Source: an alpha proteobacterium U9-1i (GTDB lineage: Bacteria > Pseudomonadota > Alphaproteobacteria > Caulobacterales > Aquidulcibacteraceae). Taken from it: DNA of 64,000 bases. The notes beneath the pieces are model-generated. The model was not told the origin of the DNA and did not search any database. It worked only from the letters and a program-made list of their open reading frames with translations. This document shows positions 46,528-54,349 of this stretch, in pieces (the stretch's first letter is position 1; every line of letters begins with the position of its first letter). The DNA lies in contig BBSY01000002.1 of NCBI GenBank assembly GCA_000974665.1, positions 744,001 to 808,000 of the forward strand, in the 5' to 3' direction. A program made the position numbers and the translations under genes.

Positions 46528-47205
46528 CTAATTCGGCGGCGTGTCCGGCGTCGCCCCGGCCGTGCCCGCGCTTTGGCTACACAGCGCGGCCAAGTAGGTC
46601 GGGTTGGAGAGGCCGGCGTTCACACCATAAACGAACAGGCCGACCGACACTGTTGCCAGTGCCACGGCGAGGGCTTGTAAGGCGCTGGCTTGCGCATACT
46701 TCGTCTCGTTCACTGCAAACCGCTGCTCGATGTGGGCTAGCTTTTTGTCCATCTCATCGGATTCAGCGTCTACGCTATCCAATTCCGTCATGAAGCGGGT
46801 AACCTGCGAGATGTCGTTTGCAGCCGTGGCGCTGTGAACTTCAGCCTTCAATTCGGCAAATCGCCGCCGATGCGGTTCGACGCGCTCTCTTATCTCTGCC
46901 GCTTGGCGTTGATTGTGGGCATCCTCGCGAAGTGCTCCGGCGGTCACATCGGCCGCTACCATCCCCACAACGTGCGCTCCAAATGCCAGCGCGACCCCCA
47001 AAGAGAACGTCCAAACGAGCGGGCGGAATGCTTCCCAACCGCAGATTTTGCCATCAATGACACCGTTCAAGCAAAAGAGAACGGCAGCGGCGTTCGCCAC
47101 CAAAATCCAAACGGTCAGCCGTGTGCCCGCTTGATTAGCCAACGAGCGAAACTCGCTGGCCTCGCGCTCTGAGTGATCTGACTTCTGTTGGAGCGTATTC
47201 GCCAT
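46528..47205 (-). CDS. Membrane/coiled-coil protein of the TIR cargo operon
   Basis: The 225-residue protein has two N-terminal membrane helices (LTVWILVANAAAVLFCLNGV and LVWTFSLGVALAFGAHVVGM). A long charged helical region of about 90 residues (RERVEPHRRRFAELKAEVHS onward) is probably a coiled coil. A third membrane helix (LQALAVALATVSVGLFVYGV) and a short tail follow. No family recognised. It is the last gene of the minus-strand operon headed by the TIR gene and 21 bp after the zinc-finger gene. The topology would suit a membrane effector or sensor, which is inference. Confidence 0.7.
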   Translation of the reverse strand: MANTLQQKSDHSEREASEFRSLANQAGTRLTVWILVANAAAVLFCLNGVIDGKICGWEAFRPLVWTFSLGVALAFGAHVVGMVAADVTAGALREDAHNQRQAAEIRERVEPHRRRFAELKAEVHSATAANDISQVTRFMTELDSVDAESDEMDKKLAHIEQRFAVNETKYAQASALQALAVALATVSVGLFVYGVNAGLSNPTYLAALCSQSAGTAGATPDTPPN

Positions 47206-47226
47206 TGCTGAGCGCTTCCCGTCGAT

Positions 47227-47457
47227 CTAGTACACCTTCTTCTTCCCCAATCCGCCGCAAGAGCTGCAAGTAATATTTCGGACGCGGCTTTCAGAGCCGG
47301 TACCGTGGCAGTGATTGCACTGGACAAGGGCGAATGGCCGCGCAGATTCCGGCGCCGTTCGCATTGGGTGGCCGCAATGCGGGCACGCAAAGGCTTCTGA
47401 GCTAACCTTTCCAGTACAGACGGGGCATTTAAGCAGGAACGCCAACCACACCTCCAT
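47227..47457 (-). CDS. Zinc-ribbon plus DnaJ-type zinc-finger mini-protein
   Basis: The 76-residue product has eight cysteines in four CxxC pairs. CPVC ... CPHC (residues 11-28) forms a zinc ribbon, and CNHCHGTG ... CSSCGGLG forms a DnaJ-type CxxCxGxG zinc module. It has no J domain. It lies 14 bp after the four-helix membrane protein gene in the TIR operon. A role in binding a protein or nucleic acid partner of the cassette is plausible but unproven. Confidence 0.7.
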   Translation of the reverse strand: MEVWLAFLLKCPVCTGKVSSEAFACPHCGHPMRTAPESARPFALVQCNHCHGTGSESRVRNITCSSCGGLGKKKVY

Positions 47458-47471
47458 CGCATCGAACGCTT

Positions 47472-48077
47472 CTAGGCACGCTGCTTACGCTTCTTGCGCA
47501 AGTGAATCATGTCCACGTAGCGAAGTGTCGTCCACACAAACAGGGCATACACTCCGATATCGATTGCGAGGGAGATTGACAGCGCGCTTCGCTGAAACTC
47601 CAGCGCGATCCGGATCGTCGGAAGCAGAAACAACAGGAACGGCACTGCCGTTTGATAGAGGAAGGCAAGCCATGACTGAAATTTGGGATAATCTGCGAGA
47701 TACGCTTTGCCTTCGCGCGTCACGAACTCCCGCCCCAAAACTTCGTTCAATCGTGCCTCCACATCGTGAAGGTACGGGTACAGGCGCTCCACGTAAGCGG
47801 CGGCCTGGAAGTAGCGCACCGTGAACAGAAGCAGCGCAATCCAAATAACATTGCCTATCAATCCGAGATCGATCGGATCATCAACGCCGATTTGGCGTGC
47901 AAGAATTGAACTGAATAGCTGCTCTGCTGGAGTCGGAAAGAAAATTTCAAACGCAAAAAGCGCCAGCACACCAAGCGCCCACAGCATCAATCGATCACGC
48001 CGACGAGACACGTCGCCGATTAAAGCGCACGTATCTTTGTAGTGGTCGTAAAGCGTTGGAAGAACGTCCACTGTCAC
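47472..48077 (-). CDS. Four-helix membrane protein coupled to TIR protein (candidate effector)
   Basis: The 201-residue protein has two N-terminal membrane helices (RLMLWALGVLALFAFEIFF; LIGNVIWIALLLFTVRYFQ). A soluble segment of about 40 residues (YLHDVEARLNEVLGREFVTR) comes next, then two more helices (LYQTAVPFLLFLLPTIRIAL; LAIDIGVYALFVWTTLRYV) and a very basic tail (RKKRKQRA). Its ATG overlaps the TIR gene's TGA (ATGA), so the two are made together. Known type II Thoeris effectors pair membrane helices with a macro domain; no room for one exists here. A membrane-disrupting effector role is inferred. Confidence 0.75.
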   Translation of the reverse strand: MTVDVLPTLYDHYKDTCALIGDVSRRRDRLMLWALGVLALFAFEIFFPTPAEQLFSSILARQIGVDDPIDLGLIGNVIWIALLLFTVRYFQAAAYVERLYPYLHDVEARLNEVLGREFVTREGKAYLADYPKFQSWLAFLYQTAVPFLLFLLPTIRIALEFQRSALSISLAIDIGVYALFVWTTLRYVDMIHLRKKRKQRA

Positions 48078-48511
48078 CGGCGAATAGCGGGGCGCGCCAA
48101 GCCCAATCCGCTGATGATTCCCATTTCGGTAAATCCGTTCACTGGAGTGTAGTTCGCATGTCGCAATTCTTCGGGCAGTTCGTATGAGCGATCCAAGATG
48201 ACAGCCACAATACGGTTACCGTCATCAATGCTGCGCGCGACTTCGAAATTGATCCAGTTCTTGTAACCAATGAGCGACGCGTTTCGGTGTCGCTCGTTTG
48301 CGTGCCGTCCCACGACGACCAGCGTGTGTGTCGCGGCCTGAACCTTCATTGTCAGAGCGGCTTTGATGCGCCCGACATTGTAGCTGTCGATCTCATCCGG
48401 TGTGCCGTCATCAAACGTGAAATCAAAGCTCGTGTTCGCGTCCCACGCTTCGAGCAAATGCTTGTATCGGCGGTCGTGATGCCAATCGAAGCTAACAAAT
48501 ACGGTTGCCAT
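48074..48511 (-). CDS. ThsB-like TIR-domain protein (PF08937 type)
   Basis: The 145-residue protein is a stand-alone TIR-like domain resembling ThsB of Thoeris. It has strand A VFVSFDWHHDRR, helix NVGRIKAALTMKVQAATHT, strand LVVVGRHA and the key WINFEVARSIDDGNRIVAVI. The Glu at residue 90 occupies the position of the ThsB catalytic Glu (WVRYEIMKSI in Bacillus cereus ThsB, from memory). In Thoeris, ThsB senses phage and makes an ADP-ribose-derived signal from NAD. It is first in a four-gene operon. No SIR2/SLOG or macro-domain ThsA is present in the element, so signal receiver and effector remain open. Confidence 0.82.
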   Translation of the reverse strand: MATVFVSFDWHHDRRYKHLLEAWDANTSFDFTFDDGTPDEIDSYNVGRIKAALTMKVQAATHTLVVVGRHANERHRNASLIGYKNWINFEVARSIDDGNRIVAVILDRSYELPEELRHANYTPVNGFTEMGIISGLGLARPAIRR

Positions 48512-48696
48512 CGGTCTTACACCTCGCTGTCAGTGAGCGCGGCGTAACATGATTCGGTCCGACAACTACACGCACGCGGTGGTCAAGAATCCATGGCGCG
48601 AGCGTTGTCGTTTTCGCCGTAAGTGTGGCCGCGCGGACTCGCGAAAGTTCAGGGGGTCGAAACTCCGAAACCGCCGCCCCAGCCCAAAAATCCCAC
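48512..48696. other. Divergent intergenic region, TIR operon / capsid module
   Basis: These 185 bp separate the minus-strand TIR operon from the plus-strand zinc-finger/capsid genes and should hold both promoters. I see no strong -35/-10 pair or palindrome that I would defend. A short open frame across it has no recognisable product. Confidence 0.4.
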
Positions 48697-49059
48697 ATGC
48701 AGAACATTACCAGAACAAAATTTGGCAGCTATGCCTTATTTGGGAGGTCGCAGGTATTGGGCTACGTCGCGCGCGTCCCCGACAAGTTCGGTCAGTTGGC
48801 CCTAAATCATGCCCTGTTCTTCGGGTGCGAGGCGTGCTCGCGCGGCGTGTTGATGGAACGGCCCGAGTGCATCCGGCGCTGGGGTGAGGAAGGCTCTGTG
48901 GCGGCCGTAGCGCGTCGCTTCAAGTGTTCCAACTGTTCGGCGAAGCGTCGTGGCCGCAAGCCCGCCGTGACCGTTGAAGTCGTCCGCCAGTATCGCACCG
49001 CATCGGAACTGGCGCGCGGTGAAATCGGCAATCCGAACGCGCCGGCCAATGACCCCTAA
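48697..49059 (+). CDS. Small zinc-finger protein upstream of the capsid gene
   Basis: The 120-residue product has two CxxC pairs separated by about 33 residues: FGCEACSRGV and FKCSNCSAKRRGRKP, with a helical segment between (CIRRWGEEGSVAAVARR). The C-terminal part is basic then charged. Similar short Cys4 proteins are common in alphaproteobacterial phage regions, but no function is assigned. I start at the ATG at 48697; an upstream ATG at 48625 is possible. It probably shares a transcript with the capsid gene. Confidence 0.62.
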   Translation: MQNITRTKFGSYALFGRSQVLGYVARVPDKFGQLALNHALFFGCEACSRGVLMERPECIRRWGEEGSVAAVARRFKCSNCSAKRRGRKPAVTVEVVRQYRTASELARGEIGNPNAPANDP

Positions 49060-49176
49060 CCACCCCCGAACCCCACTGCCGACTTGCGGCTAGTTGCTGA
49101 CGCCGCCGACTGCCTGTGAATATTGGGAACCCTGCACGCCGCTCAATTCCGAGCGGCGCCAACCCAGGGCAACCCA

Positions 49177-50355
49177 GTGAACAAGTCTCAAATCATCGCG
49201 GCGATGGAAGCCATCGTCACCCGCGCCGAAAACGAAAACCGCGACATGACCGATGCGGAGATCGCCGAGTTCGACAAACTCAAGGCGCAACTCGCCACCG
49301 CCGACGCAAACGAATCGAGACGGGCCGGACTGGCCGCGCTTCGCCAAGCGTCCGGCGTTTCCGAACGTCTCGACCGGTTCGCTCTCAACTCGACGGACCG
49401 TCTCGCCGCGCTCGCGCAGTTCGCCCGCCCGAACGGCAACACCACACGTGCGGGCGACTTGATCCGCGCGAACCTCGGCATGGGCGCTTACGATATTGGC
49501 GCGTCGCAGTCCCGTGGCTCCGGTCCCGGCGGCGGCTTCACCGTGCCGTCGTTTCTGTCCGCCGAGATCATCGACGCGGCGCGCGCCAAATCCCGCGTGA
49601 TTACGGCGGGCGCGCGAACCATTCCGGTGAGCGGCGATACGTCCTTTGCGACGATTGACGACGACCCGACGTTTGCCAACCACGCCGAGAACGCGACCAT
49701 TGACGAAAGTGAGATCGTTTTCGGCTCGCGCAACTTCGCACCACAAACCAAAGTCTGTTTGATCCGAGCCAGCGTTGAGCTTGTGGAAGATTCGCCGACG
49801 TTCAATGACACCGTGGACGCTGTGCTTGCCGCCGCGTTCGCTGTGGAAATGGACCGACTCGCGCTGAATGGCTCGGGCATCGGCGAACAACTCGGCGTGC
49901 TCGCAACCGACGGCGTCCATGAAATCAGTGGCGCCGGACTGAACACTTGGGCGCCGTTCGCTCGCGCGTATCAAGCCGTGCGTTCGTCCAACCACACGCC
50001 GGGCGCGTTCATCCTCTCGCCGGGCGCCATGGGCGCAATCGACAATCTAGTTGAAGGGGGAGGCAGCAACAATCCGTTGCGACGTCCGCCGTCGCTGGAA
50101 GCCACGCAATTTCTCGACACCACGTCGATTGAGGATGAAGGCTCGCCAATCGGAACGCAGGCAGTGACCGGCGAGTGGCAATTGCTTTTTTTAGCGATTC
50201 GCAGTGGCTTGACCATCGAAGCATCGCGCGTTGGCGGTGACGCCTTTAACAAGCTGAGCGTGCTCATTCGCGCCTACGCGCGTCTCGACTCGTTCGTCGT
50301 GCGCAAAGCGGCATTCGCCAAAGTCACCGGCATTCCGGTTCCGGCCATCGGCTAA
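49177..50355 (+). CDS. HK97-type phage major capsid protein
   Basis: The 392-residue protein begins with a helical scaffold-like delta region (about residues 1-85: AAMEAIVTRAENENRDMTDA and so on). The HK97 core follows: GGGFTVPSFLSAEIIDAARA, PVSGDTSFATIDDDPTFANH, a long P-domain helix EMDRLALNGSG and GIPVPAIG at the end. It assembles icosahedral shells. No prohead protease gene was found, so maturation would need another protease or none. The GTG start at 49177 lacks a strong ribosome site; a later ATG at 49204 is possible. The capsid gene precedes the portal gene, the reverse of the usual order. Confidence 0.88.
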   Translation: MNKSQIIAAMEAIVTRAENENRDMTDAEIAEFDKLKAQLATADANESRRAGLAALRQASGVSERLDRFALNSTDRLAALAQFARPNGNTTRAGDLIRANLGMGAYDIGASQSRGSGPGGGFTVPSFLSAEIIDAARAKSRVITAGARTIPVSGDTSFATIDDDPTFANHAENATIDESEIVFGSRNFAPQTKVCLIRASVELVEDSPTFNDTVDAVLAAAFAVEMDRLALNGSGIGEQLGVLATDGVHEISGAGLNTWAPFARAYQAVRSSNHTPGAFILSPGAMGAIDNLVEGGGSNNPLRRPPSLEATQFLDTTSIEDEGSPIGTQAVTGEWQLLFLAIRSGLTIEASRVGGDAFNKLSVLIRAYARLDSFVVRKAAFAKVTGIPVPAIG

Positions 50356-50369
50356 TCGGAGCGCCAGCT

Positions 50370-51626
50370 ATGTCAACGAGCCGCCGGCTTCCCTGGGGCC
50401 AGCGCTTGCGGGCCGCCGCGTCCATCCTCACGGGTGGCGCGGTAGCCGCCGGGCGCTTCGGTCCGTTCGTTTCAAGCCGCGATTGGAACAACCGCTTCAC
50501 GGCGGCCGACGATCCGGCGGTTACATCCGACACCGCGTTGCAGGTTTCGACCGTGTACGCGTGCGTGAACATCTTGTCCGACACCGTCGCACAATTGCCC
50601 GTCGGCGTGTTCAAGAAAGAAGGCGAGCGGCGCGTACCGCAACCCGACCACCCGGTGTCTCGATTGCTCGCGGGCAACGTCAACGACTACACGGGACGGC
50701 GCGGCTTGGTCCGCACCGGCGAAACCAGCCGGCAATTGCGCGGTAATGGATACGTACAGATTGAACGCGACAACGGCGCGCCCGTTGGGCTGTGGCCGCT
50801 CAACGCCGACGCCACCGCGCCACGACGCACCGAAGGCGGTCGGCTGATTTATCAAACGAGCGTTGCCGGTGAGACACAGACACTTGAGCCCACCGACATT
50901 CTGCACGTGCGAGGCCTGAGTCTCGACGGCCTTGTGGGCGTGTCGCCTATTGATGCTGCGCGCCACGCAATCGCGCTCGCGATGTACACGGAAAGTTTCG
51001 GCTCGAAATTCTTCAAGAATGATGGCCGCTCGGGCGGCTACATTCTGCAATCGGCCGAGACGAACGCGCGGTCGAAAAAAGAACGGCAAGATAGCCTGTC
51101 TAGCGGCGGGAGCGAGGGTCAGGGCGGTCACGCAAACGCGCACAAGCCGAAGATTCTCGATCCGGGGGCCAAGTACATTCCGGTGACCATCGCGCCGGAA
51201 GAAGCGCAATTCTTGCAAACGCGCGGCTTTCAAGTCGAAGAAGTGGCGCGCCTCTATCGCGTTCCCTTGGTCCTTATCGGCCACCTTGAGAAAACGAGTT
51301 CGTGGGGTACGGGCGTTGAGCAACTCATGATCGGGTTTGCTCAGTGGACTATCGCGCCACTTGCGATGGATTGGGAGCAAGAGCTAACCGCAAAGCTTCT
51401 GAGCGAGGAAGAACGCGCGCAAGGCTACTATTGTAGAATGGACATGCGAGGCATCATGCGTGGTGCGAGCGCCGACCGCGCCGCATTCTACGCATCGGCC
51501 ATTCAAAACAATTGGATGCTGCCAGCAGAGGTGCGCGCGAGAGAAGAGCTTGACCCTCTGCCCGATGGCGACGCGCCTGTGAGACCACAGACGGCACAGC
51601 CAACAAATGACAACGGTGTGTCATGA
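50370..51626 (+). CDS. HK97-type phage portal protein
   Basis: The 418-residue protein shows the HK97 portal family pattern: LQVSTVYACVNILSDTVAQL, PVGVFKKEG, LRGNGYVQIERDNGAPVGLW, SPIDAARHAIALAMYTESFG and the late VARLYRVPLVLIGHLEKTSS then FAQWTIAPLAMDWEQEL. Portals form the dodecameric DNA gate at one capsid vertex and dock the terminase. No terminase is encoded in the element. It lies 14 bp after the capsid gene and overlaps the next gene by 4 bp. Confidence 0.92.
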   Translation: MSTSRRLPWGQRLRAAASILTGGAVAAGRFGPFVSSRDWNNRFTAADDPAVTSDTALQVSTVYACVNILSDTVAQLPVGVFKKEGERRVPQPDHPVSRLLAGNVNDYTGRRGLVRTGETSRQLRGNGYVQIERDNGAPVGLWPLNADATAPRRTEGGRLIYQTSVAGETQTLEPTDILHVRGLSLDGLVGVSPIDAARHAIALAMYTESFGSKFFKNDGRSGGYILQSAETNARSKKERQDSLSSGGSEGQGGHANAHKPKILDPGAKYIPVTIAPEEAQFLQTRGFQVEEVARLYRVPLVLIGHLEKTSSWGTGVEQLMIGFAQWTIAPLAMDWEQELTAKLLSEEERAQGYYCRMDMRGIMRGASADRAAFYASAIQNNWMLPAEVRAREELDPLPDGDAPVRPQTAQPTNDNGVS

Positions 51627-51859
51627 CCGCGCGTCTTGCTCACTTCGCCGTCCGCCTGTTCGTCGCGCGACAACGGCGTGCCATAAGTGTCCGGCTCACG
51701 CGCTTGGCGCTGTGGTCGTACCTCGCGCTCGGTAAGTACATCTCGCGCCGTATCGAGCACATACCGCTGAGCGACCTCGGATGGCTGCACCGCGAGGGTC
51801 GCTTGATGCGACGCGAAGCGGATGAAGCCCACAGATCACGACGCGCGGGTGACGCATGA
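51623..51859 (+). CDS. Small unknown basic protein of the element, 78 aa
   Basis: A 78-residue Arg-rich protein with a possible amphipathic or membrane-associated helix (LTRLALWSYLALGKYISRRI). ATGA overlaps couple it to the portal gene upstream and the next gene downstream. No family recognised; position suggests a head-completion or packaging accessory role, which is a guess. Confidence 0.55.
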   Translation: MTARLAHFAVRLFVARQRRAISVRLTRLALWSYLALGKYISRRIEHIPLSDLGWLHREGRLMRREADEAHRSRRAGDA

Positions 51860-52077
51860 CCGATGCGATGCCCTTACCCACGCTCGCGCAATTGGATGAC
51901 GACACGCAAACGAAGCTTGTCATGTCAGGCGCACGCGCGTTGTCGCGACTTGCTGCCGGCGAAGCAATCGAAACGCTGAGCGACCAAGAAATGGTTGGCT
52001 TGGTCGCGCTTCGCGAGGCGGAGATGACAGCGTTCGTCACCGAGCTACAGCGACGGCGATTGCGCATGAACAATTGA
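51856..52077 (+). CDS. Small unknown acidic protein of the element, 73 aa
   Basis: A 73-residue helical protein (LDDDTQTKLVMSGARALSRL, LREAEMTAFVTELQRRRLRM). ATGA overlap with the previous gene and TTGA overlap with the next. No motif recognised. Confidence 0.55.
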   Translation: MTDAMPLPTLAQLDDDTQTKLVMSGARALSRLAAGEAIETLSDQEMVGLVALREAEMTAFVTELQRRRLRMNN

Positions 52078-52418
52078 GGATTCCGCCGAGCGGGCCTTTG
52101 CGTCAGCGGGCGTGCGAGCAACCGGACGATACACAAGGCGGCGCTGCCTTACCCGCGCTCGGCGGGGTACGCATTACGCGGGCGAAGCGTCGTCAACTCG
52201 CGCAACTCAATCACGACGGCATGAGCAGCAATCGGATACACTATGAGAACGGAAAGCCGACGGGTGACGAAGCACAAGCGCGCACACGCCCGTGTCTCAC
52301 CTGTGGCGTTTCGTTCGACTCCGCACACTTCGGCAACCGACTCTGCGACGCGTGCCGTGCGGTGAATCTCGGGATGGTTGAGGCGGGTAGCCCCGGCGGA
52401 AGAAAGGAACGGAGGTGA
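52074..52418 (+). CDS. Small Cys4 zinc-finger protein of the element
   Basis: The product has RPCLTCGVSFDSAHFGNRLC followed by DACR, a compact four-Cys zinc knuckle common in phage-associated small proteins. The frame begins at a TTG overlapping the upstream stop; an ATG at 52221 would retain the whole finger and may be the true start. Its stop overlaps the GTG of the excisionase-like gene. It may bind DNA near the integration module. Confidence 0.6.
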   Translation: MRIPPSGPLRQRACEQPDDTQGGAALPALGGVRITRAKRRQLAQLNHDGMSSNRIHYENGKPTGDEAQARTRPCLTCGVSFDSAHFGNRLCDACRAVNLGMVEAGSPGGRKERR

Positions 52419-52642
52419 GCCGGCAGCTTCCTTTTGATTGCCCGCGCGGGCTCAATCGCGTCGAGGCGGCGCGCTACGTCGGTGTGAGTCCAAACACGCT
52501 CGATAAGCTCATTCTGGAAGGCCGGATGCCCCGCGCCAAGCGCATAGGGACGCGGCGCATTTTCGACCGTCAGGCGTTAGACGTTGCGTTTTCCGCGCTA
52601 GGGGAGGATGGCCACGAAGCAAACGACTTTGACGGGGCCTAA
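52415..52642 (+). CDS. Excisionase/AlpA-like MerR-type HTH protein
   Basis: The 75-residue protein has a winged-helix DNA-binding motif typical of excisionase-family proteins: LNRVEAARYVGVSPNTLDKL, ILEGRMPRAKRIGTRRIFDR, QALDVAF. Such proteins act as recombination directionality factors or as AlpA-type activators of integrase genes. It begins at a GTG overlapping the previous stop and directly precedes the integrase gene, as expected for a paired int/xis module. Confidence 0.85.
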   Translation: MSRQLPFDCPRGLNRVEAARYVGVSPNTLDKLILEGRMPRAKRIGTRRIFDRQALDVAFSALGEDGHEANDFDGA

Positions 52643-52643
52643 T

Positions 52644-53756
52644 ATGGCGACGGTTCGCCTAGCCTATGTTCTGGCGTACAGAGATCGGCACGGAAAGCAA
52701 CGGCACTACTATCGCCGCGCAGGCCGTCGCATTCCGCTTCCCGGCCGTCCAGGCGAGGCGGAGTTTATGAGCGCGTACGAAACGGCCGCCGCGATGTTTT
52801 CAGGAATCGAGCCGTTGCGCTCGCCTGATCCCTCGCCCGGCACATTCGACGCGCTGGCGGTGACCTACTATCGATCACCAAACTTCCTCGGTTTGAAACC
52901 GAGCACGCAAACGACTTATCGCCGCGAGATTGACCGGTGGCGCGAGGATCACGGCGCCAAGCGTGTCGTACATCTCCAAAGGCAGCACATTCGGGAGCAG
53001 ATGGCCGCGCGCTACTACGGCTTGTCACTCGCCGACTACAAAGACCTAGTGGCGAAACGACAAACTCCGAAGTTCGATCCCGAGAACGAGACAGGCGGGC
53101 CAGAGGCGGCGAACAATCTTCTAAAAGTGGTTCGCGTGTTGTGCGCCTTCGCTGTGGACGATGACCCAGCATGGCGTCGAGACAATCCGGCCCTGGGCAT
53201 CAAGAAGTTTAAGACCAGCGGCGATGGTTTCGTGCCGTGGTCTGAAAACGACATTGCGAAGTATCTGAAACGATGGGGGGCGGGAACGCGGCAGCGCCTC
53301 GCCTTGCTTCTGTTGTTGTACACCGGGCAGCGGCGAAGCGACGTAATTCAAATGGGCCGCCAGCATCGCAGCGGCGCCACGTTGCGCGTCAAACAATCGA
53401 AGACTAGCGCGCAGTTGGTCATTCCGTTGCACCCCGACCTTAAGGCAGTGCTGGGCACGCTTCCCAAAGATGGCCTTGCGTACCTGACCACGCAGTACGG
53501 CAAGCCGTTCAAGGATGGCGCGTCATTCGGCAATCAATTCTCAGAATGGTGCAGAACGGCTGGCTTGCAAGACCGAAGCGCTCACGGTCTGCGAAAGTCG
53601 GCCACGATCCGCTTGGTTGAAGCGGGCTGCACGACGAAGCAAGTCGCCGCGATCACAGGTCACGCTTCGTTGCGCGAAATCGAGCGATACGCGAAAGCCG
53701 CCGAGCAGGAGAAGTTGGCGCGGCAGGCTATCGCGAGGCTCATTCGCAACGGCTGA
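52644..53756 (+). CDS. int: Tyrosine-type site-specific integrase
   Basis: The 370-residue recombinase has an N-terminal arm-binding and SAM-like core-binding region (LKPSTQTTYRREIDRWREDH). The catalytic domain carries Arg in YTGQRRSDVIQM, HxxR in AHGLRKSATIRL, His in AITGHASLREIE and the Tyr nucleophile in EIERYAKAAEQ. All catalytic residues are present. I start at the ATG at 52644, one base after the HTH gene's stop; an ATG at 52608 is possible but has its ribosome site too close. It lies about 600 bp from the tRNA-Arg target and is the probable enzyme for the 17-bp crossover. Confidence 0.93.
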   Translation: MATVRLAYVLAYRDRHGKQRHYYRRAGRRIPLPGRPGEAEFMSAYETAAAMFSGIEPLRSPDPSPGTFDALAVTYYRSPNFLGLKPSTQTTYRREIDRWREDHGAKRVVHLQRQHIREQMAARYYGLSLADYKDLVAKRQTPKFDPENETGGPEAANNLLKVVRVLCAFAVDDDPAWRRDNPALGIKKFKTSGDGFVPWSENDIAKYLKRWGAGTRQRLALLLLLYTGQRRSDVIQMGRQHRSGATLRVKQSKTSAQLVIPLHPDLKAVLGTLPKDGLAYLTTQYGKPFKDGASFGNQFSEWCRTAGLQDRSAHGLRKSATIRLVEAGCTTKQVAAITGHASLREIERYAKAAEQEKLARQAIARLIRNG

Positions 53757-53793
53757 GGTCGTGCTATGTGTCACCGATGAATAGGGGGAGCGC

Positions 53794-54267
53794 ATGGCGC
53801 AACGATGGAGTGTATGGAAGGCCGCGCTGTTTGGGTGCATTCCCGCCGGCTATCTAGTGTTTCGGCATTTCACAGGTGATGTGGCTCGTTCGTATGAGCC
53901 GCAGACGCTCGGCGGTGAGGTCGGTTATTGGCTTGGCTACGCTGGCATATGGCCGCTGGCGTTCGTCGTGGTCGCGCTGATACGAAACGCATTCGTGCCT
54001 AAGCGCGACACGCCGGAGCGAAAGCCAACCGCACTTCGCAACTTCATTTGGCCGGTGAGCTTGAAAGCAGAGCCGAGCGGCGTTGCGCGTTTTGGCCGTG
54101 TTCTTCACTGGCTGTTCGCGTTGATGGCACTCGCGTTTGTGGTTGGTGGTGCGTACACGTTGCTTGTTGCCAGTGACGCCGGCCTTGGTTTGGGGCTAAT
54201 CGCGTTCGGCGGTGGCGGCTGTCTTTTGATCGGACGCGGCCTTCGATACATATTTTCGGGTGAGTAG
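53794..54267 (+). CDS. Membrane protein of unknown function at the right end of the element
   Basis: The 157-residue product has three or four hydrophobic stretches (VWKAALFGCIPAGYLVF, YWLGYAGIWPLAFVVVALI, WLFALMALAFVVGGAYTLLV, LGLGLIAFGGGGCLLIG). No family recognised. It lies between the integrase and attR. Terminal genes of such elements often carry cargo such as superinfection exclusion, but nothing in the sequence shows that here. Confidence 0.68.
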   Translation: MAQRWSVWKAALFGCIPAGYLVFRHFTGDVARSYEPQTLGGEVGYWLGYAGIWPLAFVVVALIRNAFVPKRDTPERKPTALRNFIWPVSLKAEPSGVARFGRVLHWLFALMALAFVVGGAYTLLVASDAGLGLGLIAFGGGGCLLIGRGLRYIFSGE

Positions 54268-54286
54268 CACGGTTCGCGAACAGGCA

Positions 54287-54296
54287 GTGACTAACC
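54287..54296 (+). repeat. Arm-type repeat 3 (right end)
   Basis: GTGACTAACC, the core of the two left-end repeats, in the same orientation. TTCGCGAA occurs on both sides (54273-54280 and 54297 onward), hinting at an organised recombination site. Confidence 0.65.
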
Positions 54297-54308
54297 TTCG
54301 CGAACCGA

Positions 54309-54318
54309 GTGACTACCC
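54309..54318 (+). repeat. Arm-type repeat 4 (right end, one mismatch)
   Basis: GTGACTACCC differs at one base from GTGACTAACC and lies 22 bp after repeat 3, 31 bp before attR. The spacing of repeats fits binding sites for the integrase N-terminal domain. Confidence 0.5.
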
Positions 54319-54349
54319 TCGTTGAAACCAAAGCAGTTTCTAGTAGCAG

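Noticed and set aside
46528-48511. Canonical type I or II Thoeris system
   Set aside because: No SIR2-SLOG or macro-domain ThsA is present; only the ThsB-like TIR part matches.
48549-48887. 112-codon frame overlapping the start of the zinc-finger gene
   Set aside because: Out of frame with the Cys4 protein, very Arg-rich, no motif; treated as a shadow.
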